This document shows, one piece after another, positions 52,627 through 61,123 of a stretch of DNA of 64,000 bases (position 1 is its first letter; each line of letters opens with the position of its first letter). The translations under genes and the position numbers were made by a program. This DNA comes from Salisediminibacterium beveridgei. GTDB lineage: Bacteria; Bacillota; Bacilli; Bacillales; Salisediminibacteriaceae. Below the pieces are notes generated by a model, which made no database searches, was not told the origin of the DNA, and saw only the letters and a program-made list of their open reading frames with translations. The DNA lies in NCBI RefSeq assembly GCF_001721685.1, contig NZ_CP012502.1, forward strand, positions 2,728,001 to 2,792,000, given 5' to 3'.

Positions 52627-53534
52627 AACATAAAATAGCAGTCCTGATGGCAGCCGCCTTATTCATGGCAGGCTGTCAGAATAACGGTACCAATGACAGT
52701 GCAGCAACAGACAATGACCAGCCGGAAGAACTCGTGATGGGGTTTTTCCCGTCCACTGATTCAGATCAGGTCACGACCCGGGTGGAGCCTCTGGCCGAAA
52801 AGCTGGAGGAAGCTTTGGGAATTCCTGTCCGGGGTGAAGTGATGACGAATTACTCCGCGCTCGTTGAGGCCATGGGGAGTGGCCAGGTGCAGATCGGATT
52901 CATTCCGGCATTTGCCTATATTCTCGCTAATGAACGCCATGACATTGAAGTGATCTTAAAATCGCTTCGGGACGGAGAGGACAGCTACCGCTCCCAGTTC
53001 ATGGTCCGGGCTGATTCCGGCATTGAAGAAATCGCTGATTTAGAAGGGGCAGTATGGGCTTTCCCTGACGTGGCGTCCACCAGCGGGTACCTCTTTCCTG
53101 CCACGCAGATCCGCAATGATTTCGGTATGTCAGAGGATGATTTTTTCAGTGATATGCTCGAAGCCGGGACACACGATAATGCCCTCGTGGCCGTGCTTGA
53201 AGGCAATGCCGATGTGGCCACTACCTTTGAAGATGCCCGGGTGCGTATCGAGGACGATTACCCGGAAGTCTATGACGAAAACGACGGTCTGAAACAACTG
53301 TCGTTCACCGATCCGATTCCTAACGACACGATTTCCGTCATTCCAGGTCTCTCCGATGAACTGAAAAATGAGATCAAAGAAGCCTTCCTCTCCTTTAATG
53401 ATGATGAGGAAATGATTGAGATCATGGAGGAAGTTTACAGGTGGGACGGCATCACCGAAGCCTCTGACGACGAATATGACATTATCCGGCAGACGTACGA
53501 AAACTTCGCCGATGAGATTGATCCGCTGGAGTAA
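52623..53534 (+). CDS. PhnD-family substrate-binding lipoprotein in the TPP regulon
   Basis: The 303-residue lipoprotein (GTG at 52623 behind GGAGGAATCAAC) has signal MKHKIAVLMAAALF and lipobox MAGC (Cys18). The mature part matches the PhnD/phosphate-phosphonate-binding family: MGFFPSTDSDQVTTR, LVEAMGSGQVQIGFIPAFAYI, the EDSYRSQFMVRADSGI hinge, and PNDTISVIPGLSDEL. The surrounding genes make the substrate a thiamine precursor (HMP, its phosphate or a thiamine breakdown product) rather than phosphonate; the phosphate-binding ancestry would fit a phosphorylated pyrimidine. A terminator behind it lies before the ATPase gene, which would leave more binding protein than transporter. Confidence 0.82.
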   Translation: MKHKIAVLMAAALFMAGCQNNGTNDSAATDNDQPEELVMGFFPSTDSDQVTTRVEPLAEKLEEALGIPVRGEVMTNYSALVEAMGSGQVQIGFIPAFAYILANERHDIEVILKSLRDGEDSYRSQFMVRADSGIEEIADLEGAVWAFPDVASTSGYLFPATQIRNDFGMSEDDFFSDMLEAGTHDNALVAVLEGNADVATTFEDARVRIEDDYPEVYDENDGLKQLSFTDPIPNDTISVIPGLSDELKNEIKEAFLSFNDDEEMIEIMEEVYRWDGITEASDDEYDIIRQTYENFADEIDPLE

Positions 53535-53546
53535 CAGGGTATGGGT

Positions 53547-53575
53547 AGAGAGGGAATGAGCTTCCCTCTCTTTTT
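53547..53575 (+). terminator. Internal terminator between the binding protein and the ATPase gene
   Basis: AGAGAGGGAA and TTCCCTCTCT (53547-53556 and 53562-53571) form a 10-base stem with loop TGAGC, followed by TTTTT. It sits 13 bases after the lipoprotein stop and before the ATPase gene of the same transport system, so it probably attenuates transcription. Confidence 0.85.
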
Positions 53576-53672
53576 CTCATATTTCACAGGAAAGTATAAG
53601 TGCAACTGAGGCTTTTGCCATTGGCTTGACGAGAGATTGTACATACCATTATGCAAGGGAGACACGGCGATC

Positions 53673-54458
53673 ATGATTGAATTTAAGAACGTCTCATTGA
53701 CTTATCCCAACGGCAACCGGGGATTGCATCAGATTCATACACGGATCGAAGCAGGCGAATTTGTCGTGATCGTCGGACTCTCCGGTGCCGGCAAATCGAC
53801 ATTCATCCGCAGCATCAACCGGATGGTGATGCCCACAGCAGGTGAACTGATCGTCGATGGGGAAAATGTCGTGCCATTAGCCGGCAAGAGGCTGAGGCAG
53901 CTGCGCACGAAGGTCGGGATGATCTTCCAGCAATACAACCTCGTGAACCGTTCAACCGTGATGAAGAACGCCATCGCCGGACGGCTCGGGCATACAGGGA
54001 CGCTTCGCAGTGTACTCAATCTGTACAAAAAACAGGACCGCTCCCTGGCCTATCAATCCTTACTCCGGCTCAATATCGGTGACAAAGTGCATGCGAGAGC
54101 CGATGAACTGAGCGGTGGTGAACAGCAGCGGGTGAGCATTGCCCGTGTTCTGACACAGGAACCCATGGTCATGCTCGCTGATGAACCGGTGGCAAGCCTC
54201 GATCCGCCCACCTCCCACCAGGTGATGCGCGACTTGAAACGGATCAACGAGGAGGACGGGATCACCACCCTCATCAACCTTCACTACATGGACCTGGCGA
54301 TGGAATACGCGGACCGGATCATCGGTATGCGTGACGGTGAAATCGTGTTTGATGGGCCGGTGGAATCCGTGACGGAAGCGACCTTCGAAGAGATTTACGG
54401 CCGGAAAATCCGTGGAAATGACCGGGCGGGAGGGGATCCGATTGACCCGACAAACTGA
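53673..54458 (+). CDS. PhnC-family ABC transporter ATPase in the TPP regulon
   Basis: This 261-residue ABC ATPase has Walker A GLSGAGKSTFIRS (about residues 36-48), Q-loop FQQYNLV, signature LSGGEQQRVSIAR, Walker B VMLADEPVASLD and H-loop INLHYMDLA. It is of the PhnC type (the NRSTVMKNAIAGRLG segment is characteristic). It starts at ATG 53673 behind AAGGGAG; the frame opens earlier without a site. It energises the two permeases that follow, with which it overlaps, and works with the PhnD-type lipoprotein upstream. TPP control and tenA suggest uptake of a thiamine precursor rather than a phosphonate. Confidence 0.9.
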   Translation: MIEFKNVSLTYPNGNRGLHQIHTRIEAGEFVVIVGLSGAGKSTFIRSINRMVMPTAGELIVDGENVVPLAGKRLRQLRTKVGMIFQQYNLVNRSTVMKNAIAGRLGHTGTLRSVLNLYKKQDRSLAYQSLLRLNIGDKVHARADELSGGEQQRVSIARVLTQEPMVMLADEPVASLDPPTSHQVMRDLKRINEEDGITTLINLHYMDLAMEYADRIIGMRDGEIVFDGPVESVTEATFEEIYGRKIRGNDRAGGDPIDPTN

Positions 54459-55263
54459 GCCTCATCAGGCTTACGACCAGCCTGATCCACCTCGTCTCAG
54501 CGCGGGAAAAACCCGCTTCAAACTGGGGTTTGTTTTCATTTCCGTCGTTGTTATTTATGGAATGTCCACGGTCTTTACTGCAGCTTCTCCTGCAGCTTTA
54601 TGGAATGGCCTGCCGCAAATCTGGCGGATGGTGACCGAGCTTTTCCCGCCCAATTGGGGTTATACACTGGAAGCCTGGGACCGTTTGGCTGAAACGATTC
54701 AAATGGCGATTATCGCGACAACGATCAGTGCTTTTCTTTGTATTCCCCTCAGTCTGATGGCTTCATCGACGATTGCACCGAACCGTTTTGTCTATCACAT
54801 CACGAAACAGTTTATGAATATCCTGAGAACCATTCCGGACCTGCTTTTGGCCGTCATTTTTGTCGGGATCTTCGGTATTGGTGTCTTTTCAGGGATCATG
54901 GCATTGACGATTTTTTCTTTGGGTATTCTGGCCAAATTGTTGTCTGAAACGATTGAAGCCATTGACCCGAACCCGCTTGAAGCCATCCGTGCCTCAGGAG
55001 GCAATACGGTGCAGGTCATCGTTTACGGTGTCATGCCGCAAATCCTGCCGCAATATACCTCGTTCACTTTGTATGTATTCGAAATTAACGTCCGGGCCTC
55101 ACTCGTTCTCGGCTTTGTCGGTGCAGGCGGCATCGGCCAATTGCTGCAGCGCTCCATCAGCTTCTTTCAATATGGCAATGCCATGATGGTGATACTGATG
55201 ATCTTCGCCGCCGTGGTTCTCATTGAATCCATCAGTGGCCGGATCAGGAAGGCGGTGATCTGA
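54442..55263 (+). CDS. PhnE-family ABC permease, first subunit
   Basis: The permease (273 residues from TTG 54442, spaced 6-7 bases from GGGAGGGG) has a first membrane helix near residue 25 and five further helices. The ABC coupling loop is EAIDPNPLEAIRASGGNTVQ (about 170-190). The typical C-terminal sequence FEINVRASLVLGFVGAGGIGQLL is intact. It overlaps the ATPase stop by 17 bases and the next permease by one base (TGATG). Together with the second PhnE-like protein it forms a heterodimeric channel. The start upstream at 54412 lacks a ribosome binding site. Confidence 0.88.
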   Translation: MTRQTEPHQAYDQPDPPRLSAGKTRFKLGFVFISVVVIYGMSTVFTAASPAALWNGLPQIWRMVTELFPPNWGYTLEAWDRLAETIQMAIIATTISAFLCIPLSLMASSTIAPNRFVYHITKQFMNILRTIPDLLLAVIFVGIFGIGVFSGIMALTIFSLGILAKLLSETIEAIDPNPLEAIRASGGNTVQVIVYGVMPQILPQYTSFTLYVFEINVRASLVLGFVGAGGIGQLLQRSISFFQYGNAMMVILMIFAAVVLIESISGRIRKAVI

Positions 55264-56078
55264 TGGGGAAATCCGATACCGAATGGATATTACCCCCGGT
55301 TAAAAAACGCCCCTTACGGGTGATATTTCGTAATTGGGGCATCGCGATCGCGCTTATTGCACTGTATACCTGGACTTTTTCCGGCATCGGGATTGACTGG
55401 AGCCGCATTTTCAGTGAACAGACATCCGGCAATCTCAGCCGCGTGATCCCGCAGCTGTTTTCACCGGACTGGTCAAGTTCAGGCCAGGCCTTGTCTCTTA
55501 TGGGCGAAACGTTGGCCATGGCCTATGCCGGCACGTTTCTTGCTGCCATAGTTGCGATTCCTTTCGGGTTTCTGGCTGCAAAGAATATGGTGCGAAACCG
55601 TGGATTGAATGCCGCGTCCAGGCTGAGTCTGGATGCGATCCGCGCCTTCCCTGAAATCATGCTGGCATTGATTTTCGTGTCCGCAGTGGGTCCTTCCGCT
55701 TTTGCCGGGGTGCTCGCCATCGCCATCGGCTCGATCGGGATGCTCGGGAAACTGTATGCCGAAGTCATTGAATCCATCGACATGAAAACGATTGAATCAT
55801 TGAAGGCCAATGGTGCGAATCAGACGCAGACACTGTTTTACGGCGTGATCCCGCAGGTCATTCCAGAATGCCTCTCCTACGCCATTTACCGCTATGAGAT
55901 CGATGTTCGTTCCTCCACTGTTCTCGGGATTGTTGGCGCGGGTGGCATCGGGATGATGATACAGATCGCGACGATGAACCGGAACTGGGATGAAGTCGGA
56001 ATGGCGCTGCTCGTGATCATCGCGGTCGTGACCTTCATCGATTATGTCAGTTCCTGGATCCGAAAACGGATTGTCTGA
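55263..56078 (+). CDS. PhnE-family ABC permease, second subunit
   Basis: This 271-residue paralogue of the preceding permease has an N-terminal helix at about 22-40, then five more. The coupling loop is VIESIDMKTIESLKANGANQ, and the end EIDVRSSTVLGIVGAGGIGMM. Its ATG overlaps the stop of the first permease gene. It closes the operon tenA-phnD-phnC-phnE-phnE type. The 3' end of this gene is present again, decayed, at 58315-58415, on the other side of the copper ATPase gene. Length is normal and the frame intact. Confidence 0.88.
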   Translation: MGKSDTEWILPPVKKRPLRVIFRNWGIAIALIALYTWTFSGIGIDWSRIFSEQTSGNLSRVIPQLFSPDWSSSGQALSLMGETLAMAYAGTFLAAIVAIPFGFLAAKNMVRNRGLNAASRLSLDAIRAFPEIMLALIFVSAVGPSAFAGVLAIAIGSIGMLGKLYAEVIESIDMKTIESLKANGANQTQTLFYGVIPQVIPECLSYAIYRYEIDVRSSTVLGIVGAGGIGMMIQIATMNRNWDEVGMALLVIIAVVTFIDYVSSWIRKRIV

Positions 56079-56097
56079 ACTCAAAAAGCTTAAGGAC

Positions 56098-56137
56098 ATC
56101 CCCTCCTGAAATCAGATTCATCAGAAGGGGATTTTTC
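56098..56137. terminator. Terminator behind the TPP-regulated operon
   Basis: ATCCCCTCCTGA (56098-56109) pairs with TCAGAAGGGGAT (56121-56132), one mismatch, followed by TTTTTC. It also faces the 3' end of the convergent copB gene. Confidence 0.85.
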
Positions 56138-56141
56138 ACAG

Positions 56142-58196
56142 TTAAGCATTTCGTAAAAGCTGTGCGTTGATGGCTACGATGATCGTACTCAGTGACATCA
56201 GTACGGCACCGACTGCCGGTGTCAAAATAATACCAATGCCGTAAAGCACACCTGCAGCCAACGGAAGTGCCACGATGTTGTAACCGGTGGCCCACCATAA
56301 GTTCTGTACCATTTTCCGATAGGTCTTTCTCGACAGGTCAATCAAAGCCAGTACATCTCTCGGTTCACTTCTGACCAGCACTATGTCTGCCGTTTCGATG
56401 GCTACATCTGTCCCTGTCCCGATCGCAATGCCTAAATCCGCCTGGGCAAGAGCTGGTGCGTCATTGATGCCATCCCCTGTCATACCGACCCGCTTCCCTT
56501 CTTGCTGGAGCGATTCGACATACTCAGATTTTTCGTGAGGGAGTACTTCGGCAAAGACCCTCTCAATGCCGATTTGACCGGCTACCCAATTGGCCACCCG
56601 CTCATTGTCACCTGTAAGCATAACCGGTTCAATATGGCGTTTTTTCAGCTCACCGACAACTTCAAACGCACTGTCTCGAATCTGATCCGCCAATGCTATC
56701 ATGCCTCTGACTTCATCATCGATCAATACAAAAACAACTGTTTTCCCTTCATCTGACCATGTTTCAAAGGCCTCTTTGTCCGGGATCTTCAATTGATTTT
56801 CATCCATGTATCCTGGACTGACGACTTTCACTTCTTTCCCTTGTACTGTCCCGGTCAATCCCCTGCCTTTAATAATGTCGACATCTTCCGGACTGGACAG
56901 CTTGTACCCTTTGTCCAAAGCAGCCTGATAAATTCCCTGGGCGATCGGATGTTCAGAATAGGATTCCAATGACGCAGCAAGTGTTAAATCGTCTTCATCG
57001 TCTGTCAAGGACGTATCCGTGATCCCGAATTCACCCTTTGTCAGTGTGCCTGTTTTGTCAAACACCAGCACATCAATCCGACGGCCATCCTCGAATGCCG
57101 TCCGGTTTCGAATGAGCAACCCCTCTTTGGCAGACTTCGATGTGGTCACTGCGTTCACAAGTGGAATCGCCAGCCCCAATGCATGAGGACAGGCGATGAT
57201 CATGACAGTGACCATTCGCACAATTGAAAAGTCGACGCCAAATCCGGCAACCATCCAAGCGGAAAATGTGGCAATACCTGCTGCAACTGCAAGATAGAAA
57301 AGCCATGCAGCGGCACGATTCGCCAGGTTTTGTGTTTTGGACTTCGAAGCCTGTGCATCTTCGACCAATTTGACGACTTGCGACAGATAGGAGTCTTCTC
57401 CTAATCGTTCAACTTCCACTTAGAGTGTCTGATCGTTATTCACAGATCCGCCTACAACCTGATCATGTTCCGATTTTTCCACCGGTACAGATTCCCCGGT
57501 CACACTGGATTCATCGATGTTCGAATGACCTTTCAATATGAATCCATCGACGGGGATTTTCTCTCCTGCCTTGACTAACACGCGGTCGCCAGGCGATAAT
57601 TCTGATATTTTCACAACGTTGATGTCGCCGGATTCATCAATCTGATTCGCTTCATTTGGCATGATTTTAATTAATTCTTCCAATGCATTGGATGCTCCGT
57701 GGACGGATTTCATTTCAATCCAATGCCCGAGAAGCATAATTACGATCAATGTGGATAGCTCCCAATACATATCGTGACCGTCAAAGCCGAAAACAACTGC
57801 CGTACTGTACACATATGCCACGGTGATGGCCATGGCAATCAATGTCATCATACCAGGCTTTCGATCTTTGACCTCATCCACAACTCCTGAAAGGAACGGC
57901 CAGCCACCGTAAAAGTAAACAAAGGTTGAAAGCAGCGCTAATACATACAAATCAAATGTGAATTGCAAATCGATTCCCAGAAATGTTTGTATGGTTGGAG
58001 ATAATAAAAGAATAGGTACCATGAAAATCAGCGACACCCAAAATCGCTTTTTGAACATCTCAACGTGATCATGATGATCATGTCCCTCATGATGATCATG
58101 TCCCTCATGATGATCATGGCTCTCTTCATGATTATGGTGTTCATGATGGTCCTCTTCAGTTTTGTGGTCATGATGCCGGTGCTTATCGTGATCCAT
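56142..58196 (-). pseudogene. copB: CopB-type copper-translocating P-type ATPase, interrupted by one TAA codon
   Basis: Read through a single in-frame TAA (57420-57422), the frame gives a full P1B-ATPase of about 684 residues. The N-terminus is a His-rich metal-binding tail (repeated HDHHEG), encoded by an 18-base tandem repeat at about 58060-58120. TGES is in SSVTGESVPVEK, the copper motif CPH in IIACPHALGLAIPL (the CopB type), the phosphorylation site in FDKTGTLTKGE and the hinge in TGDGINDAPALAQAD. The stop falls in the actuator domain between VNNDQTL and VEVERLGEDS, where a sense codon is expected. A GTG follows directly, but there is no ribosome binding site for restart. Apart from the stop codon all catalytic motifs are intact, so the mutation looks recent. 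Confidence 0.85.
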
Positions 58197-58314
58197 CGCC
58201 AGTGTCCTCCTTCTTTATCTCATATAAGAGATTTTGTTCCCGAAGTTTCGGTTCTAGTAAACGATTTCCTTTATTTTCGATCTGTAAACTCAGATATCTG
58301 GGCTGATAGAAGAG

Positions 58315-58415
58315 TCAGATCGCGACGATGAGTCGGAATCGCATCGCGCGTGATCATCGCGGTCGGGACCATTACCAAAGATGTCGGTTCCTGGATCCGA
58401 CATCGGATTGACCGA
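58315..58415 (+). pseudogene. Decayed copy of the phnE 3' end
   Basis: The stretch begins CAGATCGCGACGATGA, repeats GTGATCATCGCGGTCG and GGTTCCTGGATCCGA, and matches the end of the second phnE gene (about 55960-56078) with small deletions and substitutions; the frame is lost. A GCCTGAA/TTCAGGC hairpin (58425-58456) follows, as a terminator would follow phnE. The copB gene lies between the real gene and this remnant, so copB entered next to, or between, duplicated phnE ends. The interval 58197-58314 shows nothing else. Confidence 0.7.
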
Positions 58416-58560
58416 ACCTACAGTGCCTGAAGGCTTTGCTTTTGGGTTTTTCAGGCCAAGTTTGTGAATCGCAATGAGGCCTCAGTATTTTCAGCTGTAA
58501 GAAACGTTGTATTGTCGGTATTTTCACAAAGATTTTTCCGAAAAATTTGGCTCAAGGGGT

Positions 58561-58588
58561 TTCACAATGTTTTCACAGGGTATATAAT
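58561..58588 (+). promoter_or_regulatory. SigA-type promoter of the 70-residue membrane protein gene
   Basis: TTCACA (58561-58566) and a perfect TATAAT (58583-58588) are 16 bases apart, about 50 bases before the start at 58641. Confidence 0.6.
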
Positions 58589-58640
58589 GGTAACAAGAAA
58601 GCGTTCACAAATTGTTCACAATTACAAGGAGGAAATCGTT

Positions 58641-58853
58641 ATGAACCTGAAAGTGCTTGGCTATATCATTGCAGCAATGAGTGCTGCAGTCATTATTTTC
58701 ATTTACCCATTTGCATATGAGAATTTAACAGCACTGACAGGCATCCGCTTCTTGGCCGCCTTCACCTTCCTGATTGGTGTCGGCATGATTGCCGCTCATT
58801 ATGAAGCAAACCGGCCAAAACTGCGGCTCATCAATGGAAAACGCAACATCTGA
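58641..58853 (+). CDS. Small hypothetical membrane protein (70 aa)
   Basis: The ATG at 58641 follows an excellent AAGGAGG site; the frame upstream of it has no start signal. The 70-residue product has two membrane helices (about residues 5-25 and 33-53) with a short external loop, and a basic C-terminal tail (ANRPKLRLINGKRNI). It has its own promoter and terminator, so it is a real single-gene unit. I do not recognise the family. Similar two-helix proteins are common in Bacilli and often belong to stress regulons. Confidence 0.6.
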   Translation: MNLKVLGYIIAAMSAAVIIFIYPFAYENLTALTGIRFLAAFTFLIGVGMIAAHYEANRPKLRLINGKRNI

Positions 58854-58880
58854 CTAATGCCTCTCCCATATTCTCATAGA

Positions 58881-58918
58881 ACCCCGGAACCTTATCCCTT
58901 GTTCCGGGGAATTTTTTT
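58881..58918 (+). terminator. Terminator of the 70-residue membrane protein gene
   Basis: CCCCGGAAC and GTTCCGGGG (58882-58890 and 58901-58909) form a perfect 9-base stem with a 10-base loop, followed by a run of seven T. Confidence 0.9.
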
Positions 58919-59114
58919 GTACGTCAGAAACGTTTAACTTCGCTGAAGGATTAAAATCTAAGTTCTGCTAAGGCTTTCGCCAATACGGCTTGGCGGAAGC
59001 CCATAACCCATGTATTCTTTATTCTCATGCGTTTCAAAAGGGGTGACAGTTTCATTTTTCAGAATGAACAGGTACACTCAGATTAACGGAACCAACAGAA
59101 AGGCTGGTTTGATC

Positions 59115-59699
59115 ATGAAGCATTCTATCATAGCATTTGGTTTAATCGTGGGACTCGTTTTGATGACGATGTTTCTTTTCAACGAGGATCCGGTTGAGCG
59201 GTCGAATGATCCTTTGGAAGACGAAGACATCCCATTCACTTACTCTCTTCCTGAATTTCAGGATTATGAACTGATGATGATGCGTCTGTCAAAGCATGAT
59301 GACAGAGATGAAATCATATCCTCCTATGGCACCGGCGTCGACGAGAATAGTATGGACGAATTTGATGGTTTTGATGAAACTGATGATCTGATGATCGAAG
59401 GACCTTATTCCTTTGAGAAAGAGAAAGTGTATATCGTCCAAAGCAATGAATTATTAGGGTTTCGAGGAGACTTCGACAGTTATGAAGATGCAACACAAAA
59501 TTCCAATTATCTGCAATACACTTTGGATGAACTTGACGGCTGGTATCTGCACGAAGGCAGACACATCCAGTTATTCACAGAAATCGATGAGACGTATTTC
59601 CTCATCCATTACAATCAACCCGGATCCGAACGTTCCCAGGAGGCCATTGAAGCCATCGTGGAGAACTTGATGCGAATTGTTCGAAACGGAATGGACTGA
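59115..59699 (+). CDS. Hypothetical membrane-anchored acidic extracytoplasmic protein
   Basis: From ATG 59115 the product has 194 residues: a single N-terminal membrane helix (HSIIAFGLIVGLVLMTMFLF) without lipobox or clear cleavage site, then an acidic domain outside the cell (many Asp/Glu: DPLEDEDIPF, DEFDGFDETDDLMIEG). A mixed alpha/beta body ends in AIEAIVENLMRIVRNGMD. No family is recognised. The ribosome binding site AAAGG is rather distant (12 bases); the frame is open upstream to 59010. The high acidity agrees with a protein facing a salty medium. Confidence 0.6.
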   Translation: MKHSIIAFGLIVGLVLMTMFLFNEDPVERSNDPLEDEDIPFTYSLPEFQDYELMMMRLSKHDDRDEIISSYGTGVDENSMDEFDGFDETDDLMIEGPYSFEKEKVYIVQSNELLGFRGDFDSYEDATQNSNYLQYTLDELDGWYLHEGRHIQLFTEIDETYFLIHYNQPGSERSQEAIEAIVENLMRIVRNGMD

Positions 59700-59741
59700 A
59701 AAAAGCTTGCCTTACCGACGTAATCCGTCGATGGAGCAAGC
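59699..59741 (-). terminator. Minus-strand terminator next to a gene fragment
   Basis: GCTTGC and GCAAGC arms (59705-59710 and 59736-59741), with inner CGACG/CGTCG pairing, run into six T on the minus strand. It lies behind the fragment 59751-59862. Confidence 0.65.
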
Positions 59742-59750
59742 CGCTGATCG

Positions 59751-59862
59751 TTACTCTTTATAATCCATATGCTGGTGAATGATGGTCGCAATTTCTTCAA
59801 AAGAGTATTTGTGATTAACAACGTCCACTGTAAAATCATCCCTGAATTTAAACTGGTGCACC
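59751..59862 (-). pseudogene. Probable C-terminal fragment of a lost gene
   Basis: A minus-strand frame (VHQFKFRDDFTVDVVN, then SFEEIATIIHQHMDYKE) ends at TAA 59751 just before a terminator and begins right after a TAG. It looks like the end of a real protein with no start left. The opposite strand is also open here for about 53 codons, with a less protein-like product. The rest of 59863-60024 shows nothing. Confidence 0.35.
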
Positions 59863-60024
59863 CGAATCTATGTGACATGGTAGACATCGAAGAAGACAGC
59901 GATTGGATTGATCACATGTTCAGCATGGTATTCTGACCAATATATCCATCAGTCATGATACCGCAAATTGAAAAGGCCAGTATTTCCTTTGTCAGGAAAT
60001 ACTGCCTATTTGCGTCCTTGAAGT

Positions 60025-60420
60025 TCAGGATGGTTTCGGCCGCCATCTCAGGCAGGACCAGTCATCGTCCAAGGCCACCTGTCTCACCGGCCGGAGCGAC
60101 AACTCATCCATCGCTTCCCAGCCGTGATCCCGGTCAACGGTTGCTTTGTAGCGCTTGGAGCTCTTCTTCGGATAAGCAACCCAGAGCATCCCGTCTTTTG
60201 GCAGCCTCTTTCTGACGATCAGCGCAGCTTTTGCAATGTCTTCAGGTGTTAGCACAAAGATCAGAATTGCATCGACCAGCTGATCATCGGGAAGTTGTTC
60301 ATCATCTGTCATCGTTTCAATTTCCCATTCGGAAAGCGTTTGTTCAAAATCCTTCGGATGATTTATTACGAGGATATTCTTTCCTTCTTTCAATTGCATT
60401 TTTTTCGCCAGTGCATGCAT
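60025..60420 (-). CDS. DUF3052-like small protein
   Basis: This 131-residue soluble protein has a Rossmann-like layout: KNILVINHPKDFEQTLSEWE, an acidic middle, AILIFVLTPEDIAKAALIVRKRL, then the best conserved part DGMLWVAYPKKSSKRYKATV and RPVRQVALDDDWSCLRWRP. That last pattern is the signature of DUF3052-like proteins, whose function is unknown. The ATG at 60420 lies 3 bases after the stop of the YcxB-like gene, so the two genes form an operon. A second ATG at 60396 is possible. Confidence 0.65.
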   Translation of the reverse strand: MHALAKKMQLKEGKNILVINHPKDFEQTLSEWEIETMTDDEQLPDDQLVDAILIFVLTPEDIAKAALIVRKRLPKDGMLWVAYPKKSSKRYKATVDRDHGWEAMDELSLRPVRQVALDDDWSCLRWRPKPS

Positions 60421-60423
60421 GGA

Positions 60424-60972
60424 TCAGTCACTTCCTTGATATAATTGAATCAGCTGCTTGTCCGCAGGCATTACTTTGACGATCAATGACCGGAACGTTT
60501 TTATGTCCGCATCATTTTGGAAGAAATGCTTCGGTAAAATGGCAATCTGTTCTTTCCCGAGGTAGAGCTGAAACAGTTCTTCCCGCTCACGGATGAGTGT
60601 TACCTCCCGCCAGTCCACTGGCGCTTCGTTATCCGCCACGTATTGTGTGAAGCCGTCCTCATTGAAAACATAGGCCATCTTTTTGGTGTTCATACCTTCC
60701 CTGTAATACTGCCGGTACGCCTGACGTTTAATCGCCATTCGGAGTGTTCCGGCGATCAGGGCTCCGAATACAAATGACGTCCCCAGGCTGATGCCCAAAA
60801 CCTCATAGGTGCTTCCGGACACCGAGTCAGACATGATGAGTAGTACGAACGTCATCAAAAATACAAAACTGAATCCTGCCGGTACCACAGATCGCTGGTG
60901 ATAAACCGCATGCCGGATAAAGTCGTCACTCGATAAATTCCCTTTCACTTCAATTTCTATTGGTTCGCCCAT
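60424..60972 (-). CDS. YcxB-family membrane protein
   Basis: This 182-residue protein begins with a short beta-rich N-terminus (IEIEVKGNLSSDDFIRHAVYHQR), then two membrane helices (about 32-50 and 58-82), and a C-terminal domain with KMAYVFNEDGFTQYV and REREELFQLYLGKEQIAILPKHFF. This agrees with the YcxB-like domain, found in many Bacilli and of unknown role. ATG 60972 follows GGGGGAATAAAATC. It is followed at 3 bases by the DUF3052-like gene. Confidence 0.75.
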   Translation of the reverse strand: MGEPIEIEVKGNLSSDDFIRHAVYHQRSVVPAGFSFVFLMTFVLLIMSDSVSGSTYEVLGISLGTSFVFGALIAGTLRMAIKRQAYRQYYREGMNTKKMAYVFNEDGFTQYVADNEAPVDWREVTLIREREELFQLYLGKEQIAILPKHFFQNDADIKTFRSLIVKVMPADKQLIQLYQGSD

Positions 60973-61077
60973 GATTTTATTCCCCCTGATGCAGATCGAT
61001 TGCCGCGCGTATTCGTTTCCACTATGTATTATTGTACCCGTTTCAGTTTGGAAATGCCACAGTCGTCAGGGGATACG

Positions 61078-61111
61078 AAAACCTGCGGACCTCAGATGGC
61101 CCGCAGGTTTT
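61078..61111. terminator. Terminator of the acetyltransferase gene
   Basis: AAAACCTGCGG and CCGCAGGTTTT (61078-61088 and 61101-61111), with additional CC/GG inside, form a strong stem ending in TTTT on both strands, 12 bases after the stop at 61124. Confidence 0.85.
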
Positions 61112-61123
61112 TGCGTTGAAAGA

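Noticed and set aside
52623..56078. Phosphonate uptake operon
   Set aside because: No phosphonate degradation genes are present, whereas a TPP riboswitch and an overlapping tenA place it in thiamine metabolism.
57420..57422. Recoded codon (selenocysteine or pyrrolysine) in copB
   Set aside because: The codon is TAA, which is not used for either, and the position is not a catalytic residue of P-type ATPases.
56142..58196. Two separate copper transport genes
   Set aside because: The two frames are contiguous in one frame, divide a single actuator domain, and the second has no ribosome binding site.
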